Positions 15,043 to 20,946 of a DNA stretch of 20,946 bases are shown piece after piece. A model generated the notes under the pieces. It made no database searches. It was not told where the DNA came from and was given only the letters and a program-made list of their open reading frames with translations. Position 1 is the first letter of the stretch. Each line of letters starts with the position of its first letter. This DNA comes from an uncultured Prevotella sp. (GTDB lineage Bacteria; Bacteroidota; Bacteroidia; Bacteroidales; Bacteroidaceae), in the NCBI RefSeq assembly GCF_900549175.1, contig NZ_URNN01000052.1, positions 1 to 20,946 of the forward strand, in the 5' to 3' direction. Both the position numbers and the translations under genes were made by a program.

Positions 15043-15082
15043 AATACGGGCTTTGAGACAGTAGAATCTCAAAGCCCGTATT
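15043..15082. terminator. Bidirectional terminator between the GH51 gene and glyA
   Basis: aatacgggctttgaga (15043-15058) and tctcaaagcccgtatt (15067-15082) form a perfect 16-bp stem with an eight-base loop; aacg and cgtt extend it beyond one mismatch. It sits between two convergent stops (15016 and 15120) and would serve both genes. Confidence 0.88.
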
Positions 15083-15119
15083 ACGTTATAGTTGTCTTGT
15101 ATACCTTGTCCTGTTTCTA

Positions 15120-16400
15120 TTAATACGCAAACAGGGGATAGTTCTTCATCGTTTCGTTGACGCGGGCACGCACACTTGCTATTACCTCTTCGTTCTCGGG
15201 AGCGTTGAGAACCTCCTCGATAAGCTCGGCGATGAGCACCATCAGGTCTTCCTTTGCACCGCGTGTGGTGATGGCGGGAGTGCCCAAACGTATTCCGCTG
15301 GTCTGGAATGCACTGCGGCTGTCGAACGGAACCATGTTCTTGTTCACCGTGATGTCGGCTGCCACGAGGGCGTTCTCAGCCACCTTACCCGTCAGTTCGG
15401 GATACTTCGAGCGCAGGTCTACGAGCATCGAATGGTTGTCGGTGCCGCCGCTCACGATGGTGAAGCCGCGCTTTGTCAGCTCGTTGGCCAGCACCTTGGC
15501 GTTCTTCTGCACCTGTGCCGCCCATTCCTTGAACTCCGGCTGCAGCGCTTCGCCGAAGGCAACGGCCTTGGCTGCGATTACGTGCTCCAGTGGTCCGCCC
15601 TGCTGTCCGGGGAATACGGCCGAGTTGAGTAGCTGGCTCATCATCTTCACCTGTCCTTTCGGAGTGGTGAGTCCCCACGGATTTTCAAAGTCCTTACCCA
15701 TCAGTATGATACCGCCGCGCGGACCTCTCAGCGTCTTGTGCGTTGTCGATGTCACGATGTGGGCGTATTTCACCGGGTTGTCAAGCAGTCCGGCGGCAAT
15801 GAGTCCGGCGGGGTGTGCCATGTCTATCATCAAGAGTGCGCCTACCTTATCGGCTATCTCACGCATGCGTTTGTAGTCCCATTCGCGGCTGTATGCCGAG
15901 CCTCCGCCGATAATCAGCTTCGGCTTGTTCTCCAGGGCGAGCTTCTCCATCTGGTCGTAGTCCACGCGGCCGGTCTCGGGATTGAGGTCATAGCCGATGG
16001 CCTTGTACAGAATACCGGATGTGTTTACGGCCGAACCGTGCGAGAGATGTCCTCCGTGGGCCAGGTTGAGGCCGAGGAATGTGTCGCCGGGATTGAGCAC
16101 GGCGAGCAGCACTGCCGCGTTGGCCTGGGCTCCGGAGTGGGGCTGCACGTTGGCGTACTCGGCACCGAAGAGCTTGCACACGCGGTCGATGGCGAGCTGC
16201 TCCACCTGGTCCACCACGCCGCAACCGCCATAGTAGCGCTTGCCGGGATATCCTTCGGCGTACTTGTTGGTAAGGTATGAGCCCATGGCTTCCATAACCT
16301 CGTCACTCACAAAGTTTTCTGATGCGATGAGTTCAATGCCTTTAAGCTGACGCTGATGCTCCTTTTCGATAAGGTCAAAAATCTCTTGATCTCTTTTCAT
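15120..16400 (-). CDS. glyA: Serine hydroxymethyltransferase
   Basis: A 426-residue PLP enzyme that interconverts serine and glycine with transfer of a one-carbon unit to tetrahydrofolate, in the cytosol. The family N terminus (GIELIASENFVS, 21-32), the YPGKRYYGG motif (51-59), HSGAQANAAV, MIDMAHPAGL (191-200) and the PLP-lysine motif TSTTHKTLRGPRGG with K222 are present. GIRLGTPAITTRG near the C terminus is also conserved. The full length agrees with bacterial GlyA (415-430). The more usual IIAGASAYS is here IIGGGSAYS, a mild variation. It has its own promoter and is monocistronic, ending at the shared terminator with the GH51 gene. Confidence 0.97.
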   Translation of the reverse strand: MKRDQEIFDLIEKEHQRQLKGIELIASENFVSDEVMEAMGSYLTNKYAEGYPGKRYYGGCGVVDQVEQLAIDRVCKLFGAEYANVQPHSGAQANAAVLLAVLNPGDTFLGLNLAHGGHLSHGSAVNTSGILYKAIGYDLNPETGRVDYDQMEKLALENKPKLIIGGGSAYSREWDYKRMREIADKVGALLMIDMAHPAGLIAAGLLDNPVKYAHIVTSTTHKTLRGPRGGIILMGKDFENPWGLTTPKGQVKMMSQLLNSAVFPGQQGGPLEHVIAAKAVAFGEALQPEFKEWAAQVQKNAKVLANELTKRGFTIVSGGTDNHSMLVDLRSKYPELTGKVAENALVAADITVNKNMVPFDSRSAFQTSGIRLGTPAITTRGAKEDLMVLIAELIEEVLNAPENEEVIASVRARVNETMKNYPLFAY

Positions 16401-16453
16401 TGTTTCAGAATTGTTATGTATTTAATAATGATTATCCTCTTAAACATCCGCTG

Positions 16454-16485
16454 CAAAATTAGTCATTATTTCTTAGCTGTGCAAT
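16454..16485 (-). promoter_or_regulatory. Putative glyA promoter
   Basis: The minus strand has TAATTTTG at 16461-16454 (full -7 match) and ATTG at 16485-16482 (one off TTTG) separated by 20 bases. It lies 53 bases before the glyA ATG and just downstream of the pyrI terminator. Confidence 0.65.
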
Positions 16486-16510
16486 AAAAACGGAGCGTAA
16501 TGAATAAAAT

Positions 16511-16538
16511 AAGGTGGAATTTATATCAATTCCACCTT
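16511..16538 (-). terminator. Terminator at the 3' end of pyrI
   Basis: aaggtggaatt (16511-16521) and aattccacctt (16528-16538) form a perfect 11-bp stem with a six-base loop that includes the pyrI stop codon. The minus strand continues ATTTTATT, a good U-rich tail. Confidence 0.85.
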
Positions 16539-16976
16539 GTTTATGTCCTGTTCTTTCTCGCAGTAATGGCACTTCAGTGTGCCGTGCTCCTTGTCGGTGA
16601 CATGGAAGAGGGTGCTCATCGGCTCGTTGTTGGTTATGCACTTCGGGTTGTTGCATTTCACAATACCCTTCAGCTCGTCGGGTGTTGTCACCGTCTTCTT
16701 CTCCACAACCTCATAGTCGTGTATTATGTTCAGCACGATGTTAGGTGCCACAACCGACAGGCGCGAAATCTCCTCGTCGGTGAAAAACTTGTCTTCCACC
16801 TTTATTATACCCTTCCGTCCGAGTTTCTTCGAGTGGTAGTTGTAGCCTATGGTCACCTGTGTCGTAAGCTCTTCCAGCTTCAGCAGGCTGACCACCTGAT
16901 AGGTCTTGTCTGTCGGTATATGGTCAATTACGGTGCCGTTCTGTATCGCGGCCACCAGCATTTCGTTCTTGTTCAT
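16521..16976 (-). CDS. pyrI: Aspartate carbamoyltransferase regulatory chain
   Basis: A 151-residue regulatory subunit that binds the nucleotide effectors and assembles with PyrB. The N-terminal allosteric domain shows NGTVIDHIP (13-21) and VTIGYNYHSKKLGRKGIIKVE. The C-terminal zinc domain has four cysteines, C108, C113 (CNNPKC), C136 and C139 (CHYC), in the spacing used to bind structural zinc and contact the catalytic chain. Length matches the family (about 150). It follows pyrB by 41 bases and ends at an intrinsic terminator. Confidence 0.97.
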   Translation of the reverse strand: MNKNEMLVAAIQNGTVIDHIPTDKTYQVVSLLKLEELTTQVTIGYNYHSKKLGRKGIIKVEDKFFTDEEISRLSVVAPNIVLNIIHDYEVVEKKTVTTPDELKGIVKCNNPKCITNNEPMSTLFHVTDKEHGTLKCHYCEKEQDINKVELI

Positions 16977-17017
16977 GTTCTGTTGTGTATTTAAAGGCTC
17001 CGTTTCCCGGCCTGTGG

Positions 17018-17968
17018 TCAGGAGTTTATTATTGTTTTGTCGTTTCTCACGTCGTCGAGTGTCAGGCCGAGCACATCGCAGAATATGGCCTGGCGCGCAA
17101 ACAGTCCGTTGCCGGCCTGCTGTATGTAGTAGGCATGCGGGTTGTCATCCACGTCGTATGCTATCTCGTTCACGCGCGGCAGCGGGTGCAGTATCTTCAG
17201 ATTGGGCTTGGCGCCGGCAAGCATCTCGTTGCGCAGGATGTACACGTTCTTCACCCGCTCGTATTCCATGAGGTCGGAGAAACGCTCCTTCTGCACGCGC
17301 GTCATGTACAGAATGTCGGCATCGGCGATGAGCTTCTCGTTGAAATCGGTGTGCTCCTCGAATCTGATGCCGTGCTCCCGGCAGTATATCTTGTATTCGT
17401 TGGGCATGGAAAGTTCTGCCGGAGCCACGAAATGGAATGTAGGGTTGAAGTGGCGCATGGCCATTATGAGCGAGTGAACGGTGCGTCCGTACTTCAGATC
17501 GCCCACGAGATAGATGTTCAGATTCTCCAGTGTTCCCTGCGTCTTGTATATCGAATAGAGGTCGAGCATGCACTGCGACGGGTGCTGGTGTGCGCCGTCG
17601 CCTGCGTTGACGATGGGCACCTCCGTCACCTCGCTTGCATACTGTGCCGCCCCTTCGATGTAGTGGCGCATCACAATCACGTCGGCATAGTTGGCCACCA
17701 TCAGTATGGTGTCTTTGAGAGTCTCGCCTTTTGTGCCGCTTGTTATCTTCGGGTCGGCAAATCCTATGACGCGTGCACCGAGGCGGTTGGCCGCTGTCTC
17801 GAAGCTCAGCCGGGTGCGCGTGGACGGCTCGAAGAATAATGTGGCGACAACTTTTCCTTTCAAAATCTCCCTGTTCGGATGCTTTTCAAACTCCTGTGCC
17901 ATCTCTATCATATACAGGATTTTCTCCTTCGTGATATTGGCAATAGTCACAAAATCATGCTTTTCCAT
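17018..17968 (-). CDS. pyrB: Aspartate carbamoyltransferase catalytic chain
   Basis: A 316-residue enzyme forming N-carbamoyl-aspartate from carbamoyl phosphate and aspartate, the committed step of pyrimidine synthesis. Carbamoyl-phosphate motif STRTR (49-53 in FFEPSTRTRLSFE), SGTKGE (77-82), HQHPSQ (127-132) and HPLPR (261-265) are all present. The start is ATG 17968 (MEKHDFVTIA), which matches the family N terminus; the frame stays open to 18055, but that extra stretch overlaps the putative -7 box. It forms an operon with pyrI and diverges from the penicillin-binding protein gene. Confidence 0.96.
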   Translation of the reverse strand: MEKHDFVTIANITKEKILYMIEMAQEFEKHPNREILKGKVVATLFFEPSTRTRLSFETAANRLGARVIGFADPKITSGTKGETLKDTILMVANYADVIVMRHYIEGAAQYASEVTEVPIVNAGDGAHQHPSQCMLDLYSIYKTQGTLENLNIYLVGDLKYGRTVHSLIMAMRHFNPTFHFVAPAELSMPNEYKIYCREHGIRFEEHTDFNEKLIADADILYMTRVQKERFSDLMEYERVKNVYILRNEMLAGAKPNLKILHPLPRVNEIAYDVDDNPHAYYIQQAGNGLFARQAIFCDVLGLTLDDVRNDKTIINS

Positions 17969-18002
17969 TACTTCTGTCAAGTTGGTTTCTTTAATTTTGA
18001 CC

Positions 18003-18010
18003 GCTAAGTT
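18003..18010 (-). promoter_or_regulatory. Possible pyrB promoter -7 box
   Basis: The minus strand reads TAACTTAG, one base off TAnnTTTG, 35 bases before the pyrB ATG. No convincing -33 element is seen. The placement favours ATG 17968 over the ATG at 18016, which would lie upstream of the box. Confidence 0.4.
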
Positions 18011-18063
18011 ACACATTATTTCCGATTTAAAGGTGGTTGTAAGGCAGAAAATCAAATTAAATT

Positions 18064-18094
18064 TTTCATATATGGACTAAATTCTGTATTTTTG
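18064..18094 (+). promoter_or_regulatory. Putative promoter of the PBP1A gene
   Basis: TATTTTTG (18087-18094) fully matches the -7 consensus, with TTTC (18064-18067, one off TTTG) 19 bases upstream. It lies 40 bases before the ATG at 18135. Confidence 0.6.
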
Positions 18095-18134
18095 CACGGA
18101 TAATAAAACGAAAGATTGACGAATATTCAGAGAA

Positions 18135-20477
18135 ATGAGAAAGTTTTTTGTGCATTTCCTGTGGGCCTTGCTTGCGCTCACGGTCATAGGTGCCGCCGGA
18201 GCCTTTTACGCCATATCAAAGGGGTGGATAGGCTATATGCCCCCAATAGAAGACCTGCAGAATCCCATAAACAGGTTTGCCACGCAAGTCATTTCGGCCG
18301 ACGGCAAGCTCATGGGAACGTGGAATTACAATAAGGAAAACCGTGTGTGCGTAGACTATGCGCAGCTCTCGCCGCATATTGTGGAGGCTCTTGTGGCCAC
18401 GGAAGACGTCCGTTTCCACGAACATTCGGGCATAGACTTCTATGCTCTCGGCCGTGCCGTCATCAAGCGCGGCATCTTCGGCCAGATGAGTGCGGGCGGA
18501 GGCTCCACCATTACGCAGCAGCTGGCCAAGCAGCTTTATTCCGTCAAGGCCCACAGTGTGACCGAACGGTTGATGCAGAAGCCCATAGAATGGGTCATAG
18601 CCGTCAATCTCGAGCGCACTTACACCAAGGATGAGATAATCGCCCTCTATCTCAATTACTTCGATTTCCTGCACAATGCCGTCGGTATAAAGACCGCCTC
18701 CAACACCTATTTCGGCAAGGAGCCGCGCGACCTCAACGTCAACGAGGCCGCCACACTCATCGGGCTTTGCAAGAATCCATCGTATTACAACCCCGTGCGG
18801 CACCCCGAGCGCAGCCGCGAGCGCCGCAATGTGGTTCTCATGCAGATGCAGAAGGCGGGCTACCTGACGGAAGAACAGTTTGAGAAATACTCCGCCGAGC
18901 CGCTCAACCTCAACTTCCACGTGTCGGACCACAAGGACGGTATAGCCACATACTTCCGCGATTTCCTGCGCCGTTACGTCATGGCGAAGAAGCCGGTGCG
19001 CAGCGATTACCCATCGTGGAACTACGTAAAGTACCATCAGGACTCCATCTACTGGGAGACAGACCCGCTGTACGGCTGGTGCAACAAGAACTTCAAGAAG
19101 AACGGCGAGCCGTACAATGTATACACGGACGGCCTGAAATTCTACACCACCATAGACTCACGCATGCAGGAATACGCCGAAAAGGCGGCCTACGAGCACG
19201 TGGTGAAATTCCTCCAGCCGGCGTTCGACCGCGAGAACAGGCGCAAGTCCACCTATCCTTTCTCCGGCGCACTCTCGGCAGAACAGGTCAGAAAGATACT
19301 CGCACGCTCCGTCAACCAGAGCGACCGCTACCGTGCGATGAAGGCGGCGGGCGCCTCTGACGAGGAGATAAGCAAGGCTTTCCGCACTCCTGTCGAGATG
19401 TCGGTGTTCACATACCACGGAGAGATAGACACCGTAATGACACCGATGGACTCCATACGCTACTACAAGTCGTTCCTGCGCTGCGGCTTTATGAGCATGA
19501 GTCCGCAGAACGGGGCCGTAAAGGCGTATGTGGGCGGCCTCGACTTCATGCACTTCAACTACGACATGTGTATGGAGGGACGCCGCCAGGTGGGCTCAAC
19601 CATCAAGCCGTTCCTCTATTCGCTTGCCATGGAGAACGGTTTCTCGCCCTGCGACAAGGCCCCCAACGTGCAGCAGACATATACTGTGGCGGGCAAGCCC
19701 TGGACGCCCCGCAACTCGGGACACAGCCGTTACGGAGAGCTCGTCACGCTGAAGTGGGGACTGGCACAGTCCAACAACTGGATATCGGCATACCTTATGA
19801 ACCAGCTGCAGCCCGAGGCTTTTGTCGACCTTCTGCACGAATACGGAATACAGAACCCTGAGATACACCCCTCGATGGCGCTGTGCCTCGGGCCGTGCGA
19901 CATATCCGTGGCGGAGATGGTGAGTGCCTATACGGCTTTTGTCAATCACGGCATACGCAGCGCTCCGCTGTTTGTCACGCGTATAGAAGACAACGAAGGC
20001 AACCTCATCACCCAGTTTCAGCCGCGCATGAACGAGGTTATAAGCGAGGAAAGTGCCTTCAAGATGCTGTACATGCTCAAGGGTGTTGTCGACGGCGGAA
20101 CGGCCGGACGCCTGCGTTTCAGGTATAACCTGAAGGCCGAGATGGGCGGCAAGACCGGCACGACCAACAAGAACAGCGACGCCTGGTTTATGGGCGTGAC
20201 ACCCAATCTCGTCAGCGGCGTGTGGGTGGGAGGCGACGACCGCGACATACATTTCGACAATATGTCGATGGGACAGGGCGCAACTATGGCCCTGCCGATA
20301 TTTGCCTACTATATGCGCAGCGTGTATGCAGACAAGCGTTTGGGCTATAGTCAAGACGCTACCTTCGATTTTCCTGAAGGCTACGACCCCTGTCTGACCG
20401 GCGATGACAGTGAGGCAGGGCGCGACTCCACCGATGTCGGCGACGAGATGATTGACATAGAGGAGATATTCGAGTGA
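18135..20477 (+). CDS. Class A penicillin-binding protein (PBP1A-like)
   Basis: A 780-residue bifunctional peptidoglycan synthase: glycosyltransferase (GT51) plus transpeptidase. One N-terminal membrane helix covers about 7-27. In the GT51 domain, ATEDVRFHEHSGID carries the catalytic E90, and GGGSTITQQLAKQL (121-134) and LERTYTKDEI (159-168; E160) are the next conserved boxes. The transpeptidase has the nucleophile motif STIK (S488-K491), SNN (S546-N548) and KTG (K673-G675), all intact. A linker segment between the domains (about 370-470) includes a part without recognisable similarity. The C-terminal tail is acidic (DDSEAGRDSTDVGDEMIDIEE). Start ATG 18135 is followed directly by the membrane segment. 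It is transcribed alone and ends at a strong terminator. Together with mltG in this window it concerns cell-wall glycan synthesis and trimming, but the genes are far apart. Confidence 0.95.
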   Translation: MRKFFVHFLWALLALTVIGAAGAFYAISKGWIGYMPPIEDLQNPINRFATQVISADGKLMGTWNYNKENRVCVDYAQLSPHIVEALVATEDVRFHEHSGIDFYALGRAVIKRGIFGQMSAGGGSTITQQLAKQLYSVKAHSVTERLMQKPIEWVIAVNLERTYTKDEIIALYLNYFDFLHNAVGIKTASNTYFGKEPRDLNVNEAATLIGLCKNPSYYNPVRHPERSRERRNVVLMQMQKAGYLTEEQFEKYSAEPLNLNFHVSDHKDGIATYFRDFLRRYVMAKKPVRSDYPSWNYVKYHQDSIYWETDPLYGWCNKNFKKNGEPYNVYTDGLKFYTTIDSRMQEYAEKAAYEHVVKFLQPAFDRENRRKSTYPFSGALSAEQVRKILARSVNQSDRYRAMKAAGASDEEISKAFRTPVEMSVFTYHGEIDTVMTPMDSIRYYKSFLRCGFMSMSPQNGAVKAYVGGLDFMHFNYDMCMEGRRQVGSTIKPFLYSLAMENGFSPCDKAPNVQQTYTVAGKPWTPRNSGHSRYGELVTLKWGLAQSNNWISAYLMNQLQPEAFVDLLHEYGIQNPEIHPSMALCLGPCDISVAEMVSAYTAFVNHGIRSAPLFVTRIEDNEGNLITQFQPRMNEVISEESAFKMLYMLKGVVDGGTAGRLRFRYNLKAEMGGKTGTTNKNSDAWFMGVTPNLVSGVWVGGDDRDIHFDNMSMGQGATMALPIFAYYMRSVYADKRLGYSQDATFDFPEGYDPCLTGDDSEAGRDSTDVGDEMIDIEEIFE

Positions 20478-20543
20478 GCCGGTGCGTGGCGGCAGGGCCG
20501 TTACGAACTTTCTTTACTTTAACGAGTGTTAAACGATAACGTG

Positions 20544-20580
20544 TTCGCGATTTTCGACATACGGTGCCGAAAATCGCGAA
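20544..20580 (+). terminator. Terminator after the PBP1A gene
   Basis: ttcgcgattttcg (20544-20556) and cgaaaatcgcgaa (20568-20580) form a perfect 13-bp stem with an 11-base loop, followed by ttttcg. It begins 66 bases past the stop codon. Confidence 0.8.
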
Positions 20581-20650
20581 TTTTCGTTCAAATGGGAAAC
20601 GCTGATTGTCAGCACATTACGGCAATAAGGCTTTGTCAATAAAGCGTAGG

Positions 20651-20675
20651 GGCCGTTTGGCATTGCCAAACGGCC
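20651..20675. repeat. Perfect 10-bp hairpin leading into the tandem array
   Basis: ggccgtttgg (20651-20660) and ccaaacggcc (20666-20675) are exact inverted copies around the loop cattg. The right arm is the start of the first 22-bp repeat, so the left arm is an inverted half copy of the repeat core. Confidence 0.8.
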
Positions 20676-20819
20676 TCTTTCGGCCTTCAAAACGGCCCAT
20701 ATTGCATTGCAAAACGGCCCATATTGCATTGCGAAACGGCCTGTATTGCGTTGCAAAACGACCTATTTCGGATTGCAAAACGACCTATTTCGGATTGCAA
20801 AACGGCCTATATTGCAATT
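20666..20819. repeat. Seven tandem 22-bp repeats
   Basis: Seven consecutive 22-base units run without spacers, starting at 20666, 20688, 20710, 20732, 20754, 20776 and 20798. The shared core is caaaacgRcc followed by a variable half ending in attg. Units 2 and 3 are identical, as are units 5 and 6. Because 22 is not a multiple of three, the reading frame shifts with each unit, so it is not protein-coding. Absence of unique spacers rules out a CRISPR array. Confidence 0.9.
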
Positions 20820-20946
20820 TACCGGGGGCATAATGGCACTATAGGGGTGCCCGAAGGACTGTATCGTTTTCTATTTTGAGAAAAAAGAAAATGCGTTTTT
20901 TTCAGAATAAAACGTACATGCTGCGGTTGTGTCAGGCAAGGTGGGG
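20820..20946. other. Gene-free end of the window
   Basis: The last 127 bases show no gene start or end that I can support. There is an A/T-rich part (about 20868-20915) with runs of A and of T. A promoter for a gene beyond the window is possible but no TAnnTTTG match with proper spacing was found. Confidence 0.4.

Noticed and set aside
20666..20819. CRISPR array
   Set aside because: Repeats are contiguous 22-mers with no unique spacers and no cas genes in the window.
20651..20833. Small proteins of about 75 residues on both strands over the 22-bp repeats
   Set aside because: They are frame-shifting translations of the repeat units (22 is not a multiple of 3) and have no start signals.

Overview
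The window looks like chromosomal DNA of a Bacteroidota bacterium, most likely of the Prevotellaceae (Prevotella/Segatella-like). The evidence is the Bacteroidota-type promoter -7 boxes (TAnnTTTG) in front of several genes, weak or absent Shine-Dalgarno sequences, a DPE2-type 4-alpha-glucanotransferase with N-terminal starch-binding modules, a pyrB-pyrI pair, a LytTR-type two-component system, and a secreted GH51 arabinofuranosidase. No phage, transposase, CRISPR or tRNA/rRNA gene was seen. The gene content is mostly housekeeping; the unusual material is in the intergenic DNA.

Layout. 1-352 is gene-free and full of repeats: a 19-bp inverted repeat, GC-rich hairpins and a 9-bp tandem array that ends in a hairpin at the 3' end of mltG. 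mltG (minus) and malQ (plus) diverge from a shared promoter region at about 1403-1461 that holds a 14-bp palindrome. malQ is followed by a HAD phosphatase (gph-like). From 11236 down to 4954 six minus-strand genes form one compact operon: TolC-like outer membrane channel, MacA-like adaptor, ABC ATPase, MacB-like permease, LytS/YehU-type histidine kinase, LytTR response regulator. Four of the five junctions overlap, so this is a tripartite efflux pump made together with its own signalling pair. Next is ribE (riboflavin synthase, minus), with a terminator behind it and, in front of it, a stretch of about 205 nt that can form a closed RNA structure downstream of a good promoter.

A secreted GH51 alpha-L-arabinofuranosidase (plus) follows and converges on glyA (minus) over a strong bidirectional terminator. 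pyrB and pyrI (minus; aspartate carbamoyltransferase catalytic and regulatory chains) come next. A class A penicillin-binding protein (PBP1A-like, plus) diverges from pyrB and ends in a clear terminator. The last 470 bases hold no gene but contain a perfect 10-bp hairpin that runs into seven 22-bp tandem repeats.

Functionally, MltG and PBP1A both act on nascent peptidoglycan, MalQ and the arabinofuranosidase are in glycan use, PyrB/PyrI, GlyA and RibE are in nucleotide, one-carbon and flavin metabolism, and the six-gene operon is for export or envelope stress. The observations most worth following are the putative structured RNA upstream of ribE (12008-12212) and the 22-bp tandem array (20666-20819). 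All family calls rest on reading motifs; no database search or folding program was run.
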